A stretch of 13,188 nucleotides of DNA from Gemmatimonadota bacterium (GCA_016180765.1 JACPAP010000269.1:1-13188), one strand, 5' to 3'; shown: positions 1 through 7,440, counted from the first letter of the stretch. Program-made: numbers and translations. The notes: generated from the sequence alone by a model not told the origin.

Positions 1-1225
1 CCGCAGCGAGACCCGCGCCATCGTCGAGGCGGTGACGTTGCTGGCGTTGACCCGGTTGGACGTGGCGTTCCGCGTGGTCGGCGATGGACGCGTATTGCTG
101 GACGCGCCTCGGGTGGCGTCGGTCGCGGAACGCGCCGCGGCGCTCTTTGGGCGCCGGCTGGTCACCGAGCTGGTGCCGGTGGACGCGGCCAGCGGCGCCC
201 TTTCGGTGCGGGGCTTCGTGCAGCGTCCGGCGGACGCTCGGCCCACCGGACGCAAAGCCTGTCTTTTCGTGAACGGTCGGCCGTTCCGGGACCCGTTTCT
301 GGTCCGGGCCGCGGAGACGGGATACCGCGCCACGATTCATCCGGGATGCCGGCCCACGATGTTCCTGGCGCTGGCGCTGCCCGGCGACCAGCTGGACGTG
401 AACGTGCATCCGCAGAAGCTGGAGGTCCGGTTTCGGGATCGGTACGTGGTGGAGCGGGCGGTCGAGGAGGCGGTGCGGGCGGCGCTGCAACCGTTGGAGG
501 CCGCGGCCGTGCTGCGCCCCGGGGCGGGCGCCTCGCCCTGGCGCGTGCCATCCTTCGGCGCCGGCGGCGCGTCGGCCCCGGCTCCAGCGCCCGCAGGCGA
601 GGACGATGCGATGCCGTTGTTTGCCGACGCCCCCGGCGCTCCGGCGGCGTGGTCGAGCGTCGGGCCGCTGCTCCAGGTGTCCGCGACCTACATCGTGTTC
701 GAGAGTCCCGACGGGCTTTCCATCGTGGACCAGCACTCGGCGCACGAGCGGGTCCTCTACGAGCGCGCCATGGAGCAGCTCACCGGAGGCGGCGCCGCGG
801 CGCAACACCTGTTGTTGCCGATCACGGTGGACCTCGAGCCGCGCGAGCTGGAGGCGGTCGAGACCCATGCCGATCTGCTCCGGGCGGTGGGCTTCGAGGC
901 GGAGCCGTTCGGGGGGCGATCAGTTATCATCCATGCCGTCCCCAACCCGCATCCGCGTTTCGACGCCAAGCGGTGCTTCGAGGAAGTGGTCGCGGACCTC
1001 TCGCGGGGGCGCTTCGGGGGCTGGGCCAACCGGCTGGAGCGGTTCGCCGCGACCTACGCCTGCCGCGCGGCGATCAAAGCGGGGCAACCGCTGGCGTCCG
1101 ACGAGATGCGGGAGCTGGTGGCGCGGCTCCTGGCCTGCGAGCTGCCCCCGCACGACGTCCACGGCCGGCCCACCATCGTGCAGTTGCCGCGGGAGGAGCT
1201 GGAGCGGCGTTTTGGCCGGGCGTAG
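1..1225 (+). CDS. mutL: DNA mismatch repair protein MutL, 5'-truncated by the window edge
   Basis: MutL couples MutS mismatch recognition to downstream strand removal. The frame is open from base 2 (407 residues), so roughly the first 200 residues, with most of the GHKL ATPase site, lie outside the window. The N-terminal domain's second half is visible: VNGRPFRD near bases 266-289 and the family signature DVNVHPQKLEVRF at 395-433. A Pro/Ala/Gly-rich linker follows (about 510-630), then the C-terminal dimerisation domain. The nicking-endonuclease motif DQHA(X)2E(X)4E appears as DQHSAHERVLYE (728-763), with ACR at 1058-1066 and FGR at 1211-1219. The usual CPHGRP zinc motif reads DVHGRP (1154-1171), so one cysteine ligand is replaced by Asp. 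The protein is therefore probably an endonuclease-type MutL with a variant metal site. The gene ends 14 bases inside miaA, a common pairing in bacteria. Confidence 0.95.
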   Translation, partial: RSETRAIVEAVTLLALTRLDVAFRVVGDGRVLLDAPRVASVAERAAALFGRRLVTELVPVDAASGALSVRGFVQRPADARPTGRKACLFVNGRPFRDPFLVRAAETGYRATIHPGCRPTMFLALALPGDQLDVNVHPQKLEVRFRDRYVVERAVEEAVRAALQPLEAAAVLRPGAGASPWRVPSFGAGGASAPAPAPAGEDDAMPLFADAPGAPAAWSSVGPLLQVSATYIVFESPDGLSIVDQHSAHERVLYERAMEQLTGGGAAAQHLLLPITVDLEPRELEAVETHADLLRAVGFEAEPFGGRSVIIHAVPNPHPRFDAKRCFEEVVADLSRGRFGGWANRLERFAATYACRAAIKAGQPLASDEMRELVARLLACELPPHDVHGRPTIVQLPREELERRFGRA

Positions 1226-2132
1226 GCAGCGCGTTCCGGTGATCGTGGGGCCCACCGCCGTCGGCAAGACCGCCGTGGCAGTGGCGCTGGCCCGGCATTG
1301 GCCGCTGGTGGTCATCTCGGCGGACTCGCGGCAAATCTACCGCGGGCTCGACCTCGGAACCGGAAAGCCCACGCCCGCGGAGCTCGCAGCGGTCCCTCAC
1401 CTTGGCGTGGATCTGCTCGATCCGGGCCAGCGCTACAGCGCGGGCCGGTTCGCCCGTGACGCGGCGCAGTGGCTGGGCGCCCTTCCGCCCGGCCCGATGC
1501 CGGTCGTGGTGGGGGGGACGGGGTTGTACATCCGCGCGCTGGCCGATGGGCTGTTCCGCGAGCCGCCGCTGGACCCGGAGCGCCGCGCCCGACTGGCCGG
1601 GTGGACATCGCGGGCGGATGGCTTGGGTCGGTGGGCGGCCCGCTTGGACCCGGAGTACGCCGGAGGCGGGCGACAGCGCGCGGCTCGTACCGTGGAGGTG
1701 GCGTTGCTGACGGGGCGGCCGCTCTCCTGGTGGCAACGGCGGGCCCGGGCGGAGGGCGTGATGCGGCCCTGGTACGTGCGGCTGGCGCTGCCGCGCGCAG
1801 TGCTGCATCAACGGATCGGCGAGCGCGTCGCCCGGATGTTGAGCGCGGGATGGGTGGACGAGGTGCGGCGCGTGCTCGCCACCGGGATCGACGCGGCCGC
1901 GCCGGGGCTCGACGCCCTGGGGTACCGGGACATCGTCCGACATCTCCAGGGGGCGCTCCCCGCCGATCGCCTGGAGCAGGCCATCGTGACGAGCACGCGT
2001 CGCTACGCCAAGCGGCAGGAGACCTGGTTCCGGCACCAGCTCGGCCGGGCGCCGGTCGTGACCCTGGACGCCACGGAGTCGCGGGAAGGGCTGGCGGCCC
2101 GGATCGCCGAGCGATGGGAGCGGGAGCGCTGA
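1212..2132 (+). CDS. miaA: tRNA dimethylallyltransferase MiaA
   Basis: MiaA transfers the dimethylallyl group from DMAPP to N6 of adenosine 37 in tRNAs reading UNN codons (i6A). The product is 306 residues, the normal family length. Visible motifs are the P-loop GPTAVGKT (residues 13-20), the substrate-binding SADSRQIYRGLDLGTGKPT just after it, GGTGLYIRAL, and the C-terminal family signature TRRYAKRQETWFR from residue 262. The TTG at 1212 is chosen as start because it places the P-loop at the usual distance from the N-terminus. There is no other start between it and the conserved P-loop region except a GTG at 1239, which would leave only three residues before the P-loop. A GGAG lies at 1201-1204. 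The start lies inside the mutL 3' end and the stop overlaps the next start by one base (TGATG), which suggests translational coupling. Confidence 0.95.
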   Translation: MAGRRQRVPVIVGPTAVGKTAVAVALARHWPLVVISADSRQIYRGLDLGTGKPTPAELAAVPHLGVDLLDPGQRYSAGRFARDAAQWLGALPPGPMPVVVGGTGLYIRALADGLFREPPLDPERRARLAGWTSRADGLGRWAARLDPEYAGGGRQRAARTVEVALLTGRPLSWWQRRARAEGVMRPWYVRLALPRAVLHQRIGERVARMLSAGWVDEVRRVLATGIDAAAPGLDALGYRDIVRHLQGALPADRLEQAIVTSTRRYAKRQETWFRHQLGRAPVVTLDATESREGLAARIAERWERER

Positions 2133-3256
2133 TGCGGATCGGGATCACCTGTTATCCGACGTACGGCGGCTCCGGGGCGGTGGCCACGGAGCTGGGGCTG
2201 GCGCTGGCGCGGCGCGGGCACTACGTCCATTTCATCTCGTACGCGTCGCCGTTCCGCCTGCGCGGCTTCGCCGAGCGGGTCTACTTCCACGAGGTGGACC
2301 TGACCGGCGCGTACCCGCTGCTGGAGTACTTCCCCTATTCGCTGGCGCTCGCGGTCAAACAGCACGAGGTGGCGCTGCGCGAGGAGCTGGACGTGCTGCA
2401 CGTCCATTACGCCATCCCCCACGCGACGGCGGCCTACCTGGCCCGCGAGATGCTGGAAGACCAGCGCCCGCTGCGCGTGGTGACCACCCTGCACGGCACC
2501 GACATCACGCTGGTGGGGCAGGCCCACTCGTTCGCCACCATCACCAAGTTTTCGATCGAGCGGTCGGATGCGGTGACGGCGGTGTCCCAGTTTTTGAGGG
2601 AGGAGACCTACCGGGCGTTTGGGTGCACCGGCTGCGACATTGAGGTGATACCCAACTTCGTCAATCTCGCCGAGTACTTCCCATCCGACGAGCGTCGCTG
2701 CCCGGCGTTCGTGCCCCGCGACGCCAAGATGCTCATGCACATTTCGAACTTCCGCCCCGTCAAGCGGGTGCCGGAGCTGGTGCGCATCTTCGCCAAGGTG
2801 CGGCGCGAGGTCTCCTCGGTGCTGGTGCTGGTGGGCGACGGGCCCGACCGCGAGGAGGCCGAGGCCGAGGCCGAGCGGCTCGGGGTAGCGCGGCAGGTGT
2901 TCTTCCTCGGCAAGCTGGATTCCGTTGCGGATCTGCTCCGCGCCGCGGACCTGTTCCTGTTGCCCAGTTCGTTGGAGTCCTTTGGGCTGGCGGCACTCGA
3001 GGCCATGGCCTGCGGGGTGCCGGTGCTCGCCAGCCGGGTAGGCGGGTTACCGGAGGTGGTGGTGGACGGGGAGACGGGCGCCCTGGTATCTCCCGAAGCC
3101 CTGGACGAGATGGCGGCGCAAGCGGTGGCGATGCTTCGCGACGGAGATCGGTGGCGGCGGATGCGCCGAGGGGCGGTCGAGCGCGCGCAGCAGTTCTCCG
3201 CGGATCTCGTGGTGCCGCGGTACGAGGAACTGTATCGGAGATTGATCGACGCATGA
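2132..3256 (+). CDS. bshA: N-acetyl-alpha-D-glucosaminyl L-malate synthase BshA (GT4 glycosyltransferase)
   Basis: BshA joins UDP-GlcNAc and L-malate in the first step of synthesis of bacillithiol, a low-molecular-weight thiol. The product is 374 residues with two Rossmann domains (GT-B fold). The N-terminus MRIGITCYPTYGGSGAVATE is typical of BshA and carries the Gly-rich donor loop. HVHYAIPHA and LHGTDITLVG follow in the N-terminal domain. The C-terminal domain has SNFRPVKRV, VGDGPDRE and the GT4 E-x7-E motif at residues 282-290 (ESFGLAALE), followed by GGLPEVV. The whole-length resemblance to BshA rather than a generic GT4 rests on the N-terminal half. The ATG overlaps the miaA stop by one base, and the stop overlaps the uppP start (ATGA). 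The later pathway genes bshB and bshC are not in this window. Confidence 0.88.
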   Translation: MRIGITCYPTYGGSGAVATELGLALARRGHYVHFISYASPFRLRGFAERVYFHEVDLTGAYPLLEYFPYSLALAVKQHEVALREELDVLHVHYAIPHATAAYLAREMLEDQRPLRVVTTLHGTDITLVGQAHSFATITKFSIERSDAVTAVSQFLREETYRAFGCTGCDIEVIPNFVNLAEYFPSDERRCPAFVPRDAKMLMHISNFRPVKRVPELVRIFAKVRREVSSVLVLVGDGPDREEAEAEAERLGVARQVFFLGKLDSVADLLRAADLFLLPSSLESFGLAALEAMACGVPVLASRVGGLPEVVVDGETGALVSPEALDEMAAQAVAMLRDGDRWRRMRRGAVERAQQFSADLVVPRYEELYRRLIDA

Positions 3257-4038
3257 GCTGGTGGCAGGGTGTGGTGCTCGGCGTGGTGCAGGGGCTGACC
3301 GAGTTTCTGCCGGTCTCCAGCTCCGGCCATCTGGTGGTGGCGGAACGGGCCCTGGGGGTGCCGCGGCAGGGCGTGGTAGTGGAGGTGGCGCTCCACGTCG
3401 CCACGCTCGCGGCGGTCCTCCTGGTCTACCGCAAGCGGATCTGGGGGTTGCTGGCGGGCCTCACCCGGAACGACGGGAGCGCCTGGCGCTACGTCGCCCT
3501 CCTGGGGCTGGCCACCGTTCCCGCCGGGCTGGCCGGCGTGGTGCTGGGCGATTGGTTTGAGCGGGCGTTCAACTCGCTGGGGGTGGTGGGGCTGGACTTT
3601 CTCCTCACCGGGGCGATTCTGTGGAGCACGCGCCGAACGGCCGGGCGGGCGGCGGTGAGTGAACCGTCGTGGCGTGGTGCGGGGGGCATCGGTCTGGCGC
3701 AGGCATTCGCCATTCTGCCCGGCATCTCGCGCTCGGGTTCCACCGTGGCCGCGGCGCTCTGGGTGGGGGTTCGGCCCACTCAGGCCGCCGAGTTCTCGTT
3801 TCTCATGTCCATCCCGGTGATCACCGGTGCCGCAGTGCTCGAGCTGCCCAAGCTGGGCGGCGAGACGTTCGGGGTTGGGGCGGGGCCGCTGGTGGCGAGC
3901 TTTGTGGCGGCGCTCCTCGCCGGGATCGCGGCGATCAAGCTGCTGGTGCGGTTGCTGGAGCGCGGCGCGTTTCATCGCTTTGCCCCGTACTGTTGGGCGC
4001 TGGGTGCGGCCACGCTGGCATGGGCCCTTCGCGGGTGA
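3253..4038 (+). CDS. uppP: Undecaprenyl-diphosphatase UppP (BacA family)
   Basis: UppP is a polytopic inner-membrane enzyme that dephosphorylates undecaprenyl diphosphate to the lipid carrier used for peptidoglycan and other surface polymers. The product is 261 residues, near the usual 265-275. Both family signatures are present: QGLTEFLPVSSSGHL at residues 13-27, with the catalytic Glu and Ser-rich loop, and GISRSGST at 157-164. Hydrophobic spans cover most of the remainder, ending in a final helix near residues 245-259. The ATG at 3253 is chosen because it begins the conserved MSWWQGVVLG N-terminus and forms an ATGA overlap with bshA. The frame is open upstream, but that part is antisense-like noise within bshA. 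This family can give low-level bacitracin resistance when overproduced. Confidence 0.95.
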   Translation: MSWWQGVVLGVVQGLTEFLPVSSSGHLVVAERALGVPRQGVVVEVALHVATLAAVLLVYRKRIWGLLAGLTRNDGSAWRYVALLGLATVPAGLAGVVLGDWFERAFNSLGVVGLDFLLTGAILWSTRRTAGRAAVSEPSWRGAGGIGLAQAFAILPGISRSGSTVAAALWVGVRPTQAAEFSFLMSIPVITGAAVLELPKLGGETFGVGAGPLVASFVAALLAGIAAIKLLVRLLERGAFHRFAPYCWALGAATLAWALRG

Positions 4039-4778
4039 CCTACGACGGGCTTTCCCCCCGCGACCTCGCCGCGCGGATCCGGGCGCCGAGTTGTCTGGTG
4101 GTGCCGCGGGTCACCAGCACCCTGGACCTGGTGCACCAGCTGGCGGCGGAGGGGGCGCCCGATGGGACCGTGGTCCTGGCGGACGAGCAGGTTGCGGGGA
4201 GAGGTCGAGAGGGGCGGCGGTGGCACAGCCAGCGTGGCGCCGGGATTCTGCTGGGCTACCTGCACCGGCCGGCGCAGGAACCGATCGCGGGCGTGCTGGC
4301 GTTGCGCGTGGGGCTGGCCGTGGGCCAGGCGCTCGGCGCGCTCGGTCTCGAGCCGCGACTCAAGTGGCCCAACGACGTGGTGATGGGGGACCAGAAAGTG
4401 GGCGGGATCCTGTGCGAGGCGCGGACGGCGCCGGGTGGAACGACGTGGGTAGGCTTAGGAATCGGGCTCAACGTGCACGGACCCTTGGCCCCGGAGGTCG
4501 CGTCGCGCGCCGCGACGCTGGACCAACGAGACCCCAAGGTCACGCGGCTGGCGGTCTTGGAAGAGCTGATTCCACGGCTGCATCAGATGCGGGGCGGCGC
4601 GGCGCTCACCGCGGCGGAGCAGGCCGCGTACCGGCGCTACGACTGGCTGGCCGGCCGCGACGTCGTGAGCCCGGTGGCTGGGCGCGTGGTTGGCGTGGAC
4701 GTGGACGGAGCGCTGCTGGTGGAGAGCCAGGGAAGACCGCGGCGCGTGTTGGCGGGTACGGTGGTGGTGGCGATGTGA
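4020..4778 (+). CDS. birA: Biotin--[acetyl-CoA-carboxylase] ligase, monofunctional type
   Basis: This enzyme makes biotinyl-5'-AMP and attaches biotin to the carrier lysine of acetyl-CoA carboxylase and related enzymes. The product is 252 residues. Motifs are GRGREGRRWHS (residues 60-70, the biotinyl-AMP loop), KWPND (115-119), KVGGIL with the catalytic-region lysine at 126, and GLGIGLNV. A small SH3-like C-terminal domain starts near DWLAGRDVVSPVAG. No N-terminal helix-turn-helix precedes the catalytic domain, so it is a class I ligase that should not act as a biotin repressor. The start is uncertain: ATG at 4020 (19 bases inside uppP) or GTG at 4035, which would make a GTGA overlap like those of its neighbours. 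Neither has a clear ribosome-binding site. The stop codon lies inside the left arm of the repeat at 4772-4842. Confidence 0.93.
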   Translation: MGPSRVTYDGLSPRDLAARIRAPSCLVVPRVTSTLDLVHQLAAEGAPDGTVVLADEQVAGRGREGRRWHSQRGAGILLGYLHRPAQEPIAGVLALRVGLAVGQALGALGLEPRLKWPNDVVMGDQKVGGILCEARTAPGGTTWVGLGIGLNVHGPLAPEVASRAATLDQRDPKVTRLAVLEELIPRLHQMRGGAALTAAEQAAYRRYDWLAGRDVVSPVAGRVVGVDVDGALLVESQGRPRRVLAGTVVVAM

Positions 4779-4842
4779 GACGTGAGACGTGAGAGGTACG
4801 GCATGCCCCCTTCTTACATCTCACGTCTCACATCTCACGTCT
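4772..4842. repeat. Inverted pair of heptamer-repeat tracts between birA and coaX
   Basis: Three tandem heptamers, GTGAGAC, GTGAGAC and GTGAGAG (4775-4795), are mirrored by TCTCACG, TCTCACA, TCTCACG and a partial TCT (4819-4842). The segment GATGTGAGACGTGAGA at 4772-4787 is the perfect 16-base reverse complement of 4819-4834. A one-heptamer slip also pairs 4778-4794 with 4826-4842 at 16 of 17 positions. The loop contains the palindrome GGCATGCC (4800-4807). The left arm begins in the last codons of birA and the right arm ends ten bases before the coaX ribosome-binding site. No long T run follows, so it is a poor match to a classical intrinsic terminator. It could be an attenuating or stabilising hairpin, or a dispersed intergenic repeat. 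Confidence 0.85.
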
Positions 4843-4861
4843 TTGCTGGCCGGGAGGGGCC

Positions 4862-5641
4862 ATGTTGCTAGCGGTGGACATCGGCAACACGGAGATCACC
4901 GTCGGCCTGTTCCAGGGGGAGCGGCTGGCGGTCGTCTGGCGGCTCACCACCGTCGCGTCCCGCACGCCGGACGAGTGGGCGGCCACGCTGACCGCGCACC
5001 TGGTCAACGCGGGCCACTCCACGCACGAGGTGCGGGCCGCGCTGCAGGCCTCGGTGGCTCCGGCGGTTACCCAAGCGCTTGCCGCCGGTATCCAGCAGGC
5101 CACCGGCGTGCGCCCGATGGTGGTGGATGCCGCCAGCTCGCTGCCCATCGTCCTGGACGTGGACGAGCCGCTCACGGTGGGGGCGGACCGCGTGGTGAAC
5201 ACCCTGGCGGCGGGCGAGCTGTACCGGCGGGACACCATCGTGGTGGACTACGGCACCGCGACCACGTTCGACTGCGTGACCCAGGACCGGCGGTTCATTG
5301 GCGGCGTGATCGCGCCGGGCGTGCTCACCGCGGCGGAGAACCTGACGCGGCGGGCGGCCAAGCTGCCCGCCACGGAGCTGGTGCCGCCGCAGCGGGTCAT
5401 CGGCCGCCGCACGGAGGACTGCATCCGGTCCGGCGTATTGTTCGGCGCCGCCGACAGCACCGACGGCATGGTGCGCCGGATCAAGGCGGAGTGGCCCGGC
5501 GGCGGGAAGCCGCTGGTGGTCGGCACCGGCGGTCTGGTCGCCCTGGTGGCGCCGCTCTCGCGGGAAATCGAGCGGGTGGAGCCACATCTGACGTTGCTGG
5601 GCCTGCAAATCGCCGCGCGTCATTTCGGCGTGACGTGGTGA
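4862..5641 (+). CDS. coaX: Type III pantothenate kinase CoaX
   Basis: CoaX phosphorylates pantothenate with ATP, the first step of coenzyme A synthesis, in the cytoplasm. Type III enzymes belong to the ASKHA fold, need a monovalent cation and are typically not inhibited by CoA. The product is 259 residues, the standard length. Visible motifs are DIGNT at residues 6-10 (phosphate loop), GADR at 107-110 (pantothenate contact), DYGTATTFD at 129-137 with the catalytic-region Asp, and GGVIAPG soon after. A C-terminal TGGL supplies the nucleotide site. The ATG has a strong ribosome-binding site, GGAGG at 4853-4857. A birA-coaX pairing is common in bacteria. Here it is separated by the repeat at 4772-4842, so coaX may be expressed partly independently of the upstream genes. 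Confidence 0.95.
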   Translation: MLLAVDIGNTEITVGLFQGERLAVVWRLTTVASRTPDEWAATLTAHLVNAGHSTHEVRAALQASVAPAVTQALAAGIQQATGVRPMVVDAASSLPIVLDVDEPLTVGADRVVNTLAAGELYRRDTIVVDYGTATTFDCVTQDRRFIGGVIAPGVLTAAENLTRRAAKLPATELVPPQRVIGRRTEDCIRSGVLFGAADSTDGMVRRIKAEWPGGGKPLVVGTGGLVALVAPLSREIERVEPHLTLLGLQIAARHFGVTW

Positions 5642-5683
5642 GGCGAGTGGACTCACAGCGCTCACGAGCCCCACCACGTCCCG

Positions 5684-5712
5684 TTGAAGTCCACCTCCGA
5701 GCCGGCTATGTT
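5684..5712 (+). promoter_or_regulatory. Candidate sigma-70-type promoter upstream of the membrane protein gene
   Basis: TTGAAG (5684-5689) and TATGTT (5707-5712) are separated by exactly 17 bases, each matching four of six consensus positions. A start of transcription near 5719 would leave a leader of about 20 bases before the ATG at 5739, which has GGAG at 5730-5733. The preceding 5642-5683 contains GTGGACT (5648-5654 region) whose complement AGTCCAC overlaps the -35 spacer (about 5688-5694). This weak inverted repeat could be a coaX terminator remnant or an operator. This is the longest intergenic stretch in the window (97 bases). Confidence 0.45.
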
Positions 5713-5738
5713 GTGGCCACTCTGATGCCGGAGAGCGC

Positions 5739-6350
5739 ATGACGTCCCCCGCGCAGGCAGTTGTCGCACCGCAGACTGACGTTAGGACCATCGTCGGCGG
5801 CGGGATCAAACTCGGGATCGCGACGGCGATCGGGGTCGTCGTGTTCGCCCTGCTCTCGCGCGCGCTGGCTGGCCGGACGGAGGTCATCGTCCAATCGCTG
5901 CTGATCCTGGCGGGCGGCACGGTGTTCGCCTACGCCCCGTCGTACTGGGTGCGCCCGCGGGGCGTGGACACCATTGCGTGGGCGGCGTTGCTGGGGCTGC
6001 TCGGCTCGGTGGCGTTCACCATCGTAGATACCGCGATCCTGCGGCCGGTGGACCTGTACCACTGGACCTGGGACGCCATCGGGGGCGGCAGCGGCTTCTG
6101 GTACGTCCCGGTGTGGTGGATGGGATCCTGCGTCCTGGCCTGGTTAGGTGCGTGGGTGCACAGCATCGTGGCAGCCCGCGGGGGCGACGTGGTGAACGCG
6201 GCACTGCGGACGGCGGGCTTGAGTGTGCTGCTGTTCTTAGGCCTCACCGTCAGCGGACTCGCTCCCTTCCACGCGGCCGTTGCGGCGCTGGCTTACACGC
6301 TCGCCCTCATCGTGCACGTTCCGCTCGCGGCCGCCTCGCGGGCCAGGTGA
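5739..6350 (+). CDS. Hypothetical six-span membrane protein
   Basis: I do not recognise a family for this 203-residue protein. After a polar N-terminus there are about six hydrophobic spans, near residues 20-41, 47-69, 77-99, 120-145, 156-174 and 177-198. The loop between spans 3 and 4 is aromatic (LYHWTWDAIGGG, then FWYVPVWWMG), a pattern often seen at a membrane interface. The C-terminus ends in a short basic tail, SRAR. The ATG is preceded by GGAG at 5730-5733 and by a candidate promoter. The stop overlaps the GTG of the next gene (GTGA), so it heads a probable three-gene unit with a second small membrane protein and a methyltransferase. No catalytic motif is visible, and function is unknown. 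Confidence 0.8.
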   Translation: MTSPAQAVVAPQTDVRTIVGGGIKLGIATAIGVVVFALLSRALAGRTEVIVQSLLILAGGTVFAYAPSYWVRPRGVDTIAWAALLGLLGSVAFTIVDTAILRPVDLYHWTWDAIGGGSGFWYVPVWWMGSCVLAWLGAWVHSIVAARGGDVVNAALRTAGLSVLLFLGLTVSGLAPFHAAVAALAYTLALIVHVPLAAASRAR

Positions 6351-6613
6351 CCGGCGACAGAACCCGCCGGCTGATCCGCGTCATCGCGTGGCTGCTCACG
6401 CCGGTCGTGGCGTGGGCCGCTTCGTTCTTGGGGGGGTGGTTGGGTGCGCTGATCGGGGGAGGGGCAGCCCGTCCCCAAGGAGGACTCCTCTGGCTGGGAG
6501 CCGGAGCGCTGGTCGGCGGTGTGGTGGGCGTGGTGGGCTGGGTGGTGGTGGTGCGGCGGTGGACCGCGTCGAGCCGCGCGGCGAGCCCGCCGGGTTCCGG
6601 AGCGGTTGAGTGA
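6347..6613 (+). CDS. Small glycine-rich two-span membrane protein, hypothetical
   Basis: This 88-residue product has a basic N-terminus (TGDRTRRLIR), a first hydrophobic span near residues 10-37 and a second near 46-69. Both are rich in Gly and Ala, with patterns such as FLGGWLGALIGGG and GAGALVGGVVGVVG that favour tight helix packing. An RR sits directly after span 2, and the C-terminal tail is polar and Pro/Ser rich. The GTG start is chosen because it makes a four-base GTGA overlap with the upstream gene. The gene's own stop region overlaps the next start in the same way (GTGA at 6610). The double coupling is the main reason to accept it as real despite its size. I do not recognise the family. 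Confidence 0.7.
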   Translation: MTGDRTRRLIRVIAWLLTPVVAWAASFLGGWLGALIGGGAARPQGGLLWLGAGALVGGVVGVVGWVVVVRRWTASSRAASPPGSGAVE

Positions 6614-7392
6614 CGGAGCCACGACCAGACCACCCGCCGCGTGGCGTATGGGACCGGTACTGGGGGGGCAAGGCCCACGTCGCCGACGTCTATCCCGCCG
6701 TCTCCGATCTCCTGGCCGAGATCGCGCGCGGGCTGCCGGATGTGCGTGGGCGACGCATCCTGGAAGTCGGTGCCGGGACGGGGAGAGAAGGGCATGAGCT
6801 GGCGCGCCGCGGCGCCAACGTCTGGGCCCTGGATTTCTCGCCCGAGGCGCTGCGTCTTTCTCGGCAGATCTCGGACCACGTTCGGCTGGTTCGAGGGGAT
6901 GCGCTGGCCACGCCCTTCCCCGACGCCTCGTTCGACCTGGTGTACCATCAAGGGTTGCTGGAGCACTTCAGGGATCCTTGGCCGCTGCTGCGCGAGAATC
7001 ATCGGGTTCTCAAGCCTGGCGGTCTGGTGCTGGTGGACGTTCCCCAGAAGTACCACGTCTATACCCTGATGAAGCACGCGCTGATCGCGCTCAACCAGTG
7101 GTTCGCCGGGTGGGAGACCCAGTTTTCCCCGGGCGAGATCCGGGCGCTGGTCGAACGGGCGGGGTTTCGGTGTGAGCGGGTGTACGGATACGGGATGCGT
7201 CCCGGTCTGCTGTACCGGGTCGCGCGTGAGGCGTTGCAACGCTGGGGTGTCCGCCTGCCGCGGTACCCGCGCCTGGGGCCGCTGGATGGTTGGTACCGCC
7301 GATGGCACGCGGCGCTGCGGCGGCTGGAGCGGAGCGCGGTGGGGCCCTATATCACGCTCACCGTGGGCGTGGTGGCGCGGAGGGAGCGGTAG
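6610..7392 (+). CDS. Class I SAM-dependent methyltransferase
   Basis: The 260-residue protein has a Rossmann methyltransferase core. Motif I is ILEVGAGTGREG (residues 50-61), followed by the acidic residue of motif II in ALDFSPEAL (D75). Next come GDALATPFPDASFDLVYHQGLLEHF (motif IV region) and LKPGGLVLVDVPQ, a typical Methyltransf_11 layout. The N-terminus WDRYWGGKAHVADVY resembles enzymes acting on lipid or sugar-linked substrates. The C-terminal part is rich in Arg, Trp and Tyr and may touch a membrane or a bulky substrate, but the substrate cannot be read from sequence. The GTG start overlaps the upstream stop (GTGA) and gives the complete N-terminal helix. Position behind two membrane proteins suggests a membrane-linked substrate, which is inference only. 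Confidence 0.88.
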   Translation: MTEPRPDHPPRGVWDRYWGGKAHVADVYPAVSDLLAEIARGLPDVRGRRILEVGAGTGREGHELARRGANVWALDFSPEALRLSRQISDHVRLVRGDALATPFPDASFDLVYHQGLLEHFRDPWPLLRENHRVLKPGGLVLVDVPQKYHVYTLMKHALIALNQWFAGWETQFSPGEIRALVERAGFRCERVYGYGMRPGLLYRVAREALQRWGVRLPRYPRLGPLDGWYRRWHAALRRLERSAVGPYITLTVGVVARRER

Positions 7393-7440
7393 GCGCGGTA
7401 CGACGTTGTTGGCGTTATTATTGATCCCGGTTCGTTCTCC

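Noticed and set aside
2608..3975. A 455-codon open frame on the - strand across bshA and uppP
   Set aside because: It is antisense to two clearly recognised genes and its translation is low-complexity with no family motif.
4772..4842. CRISPR array
   Set aside because: The repeats are seven bases, in inverted tracts, without unique spacers of regular length.
4772..4842. Classical intrinsic terminator
   Set aside because: The loop is long and only a short CTTTG follows the stem, with no T run.
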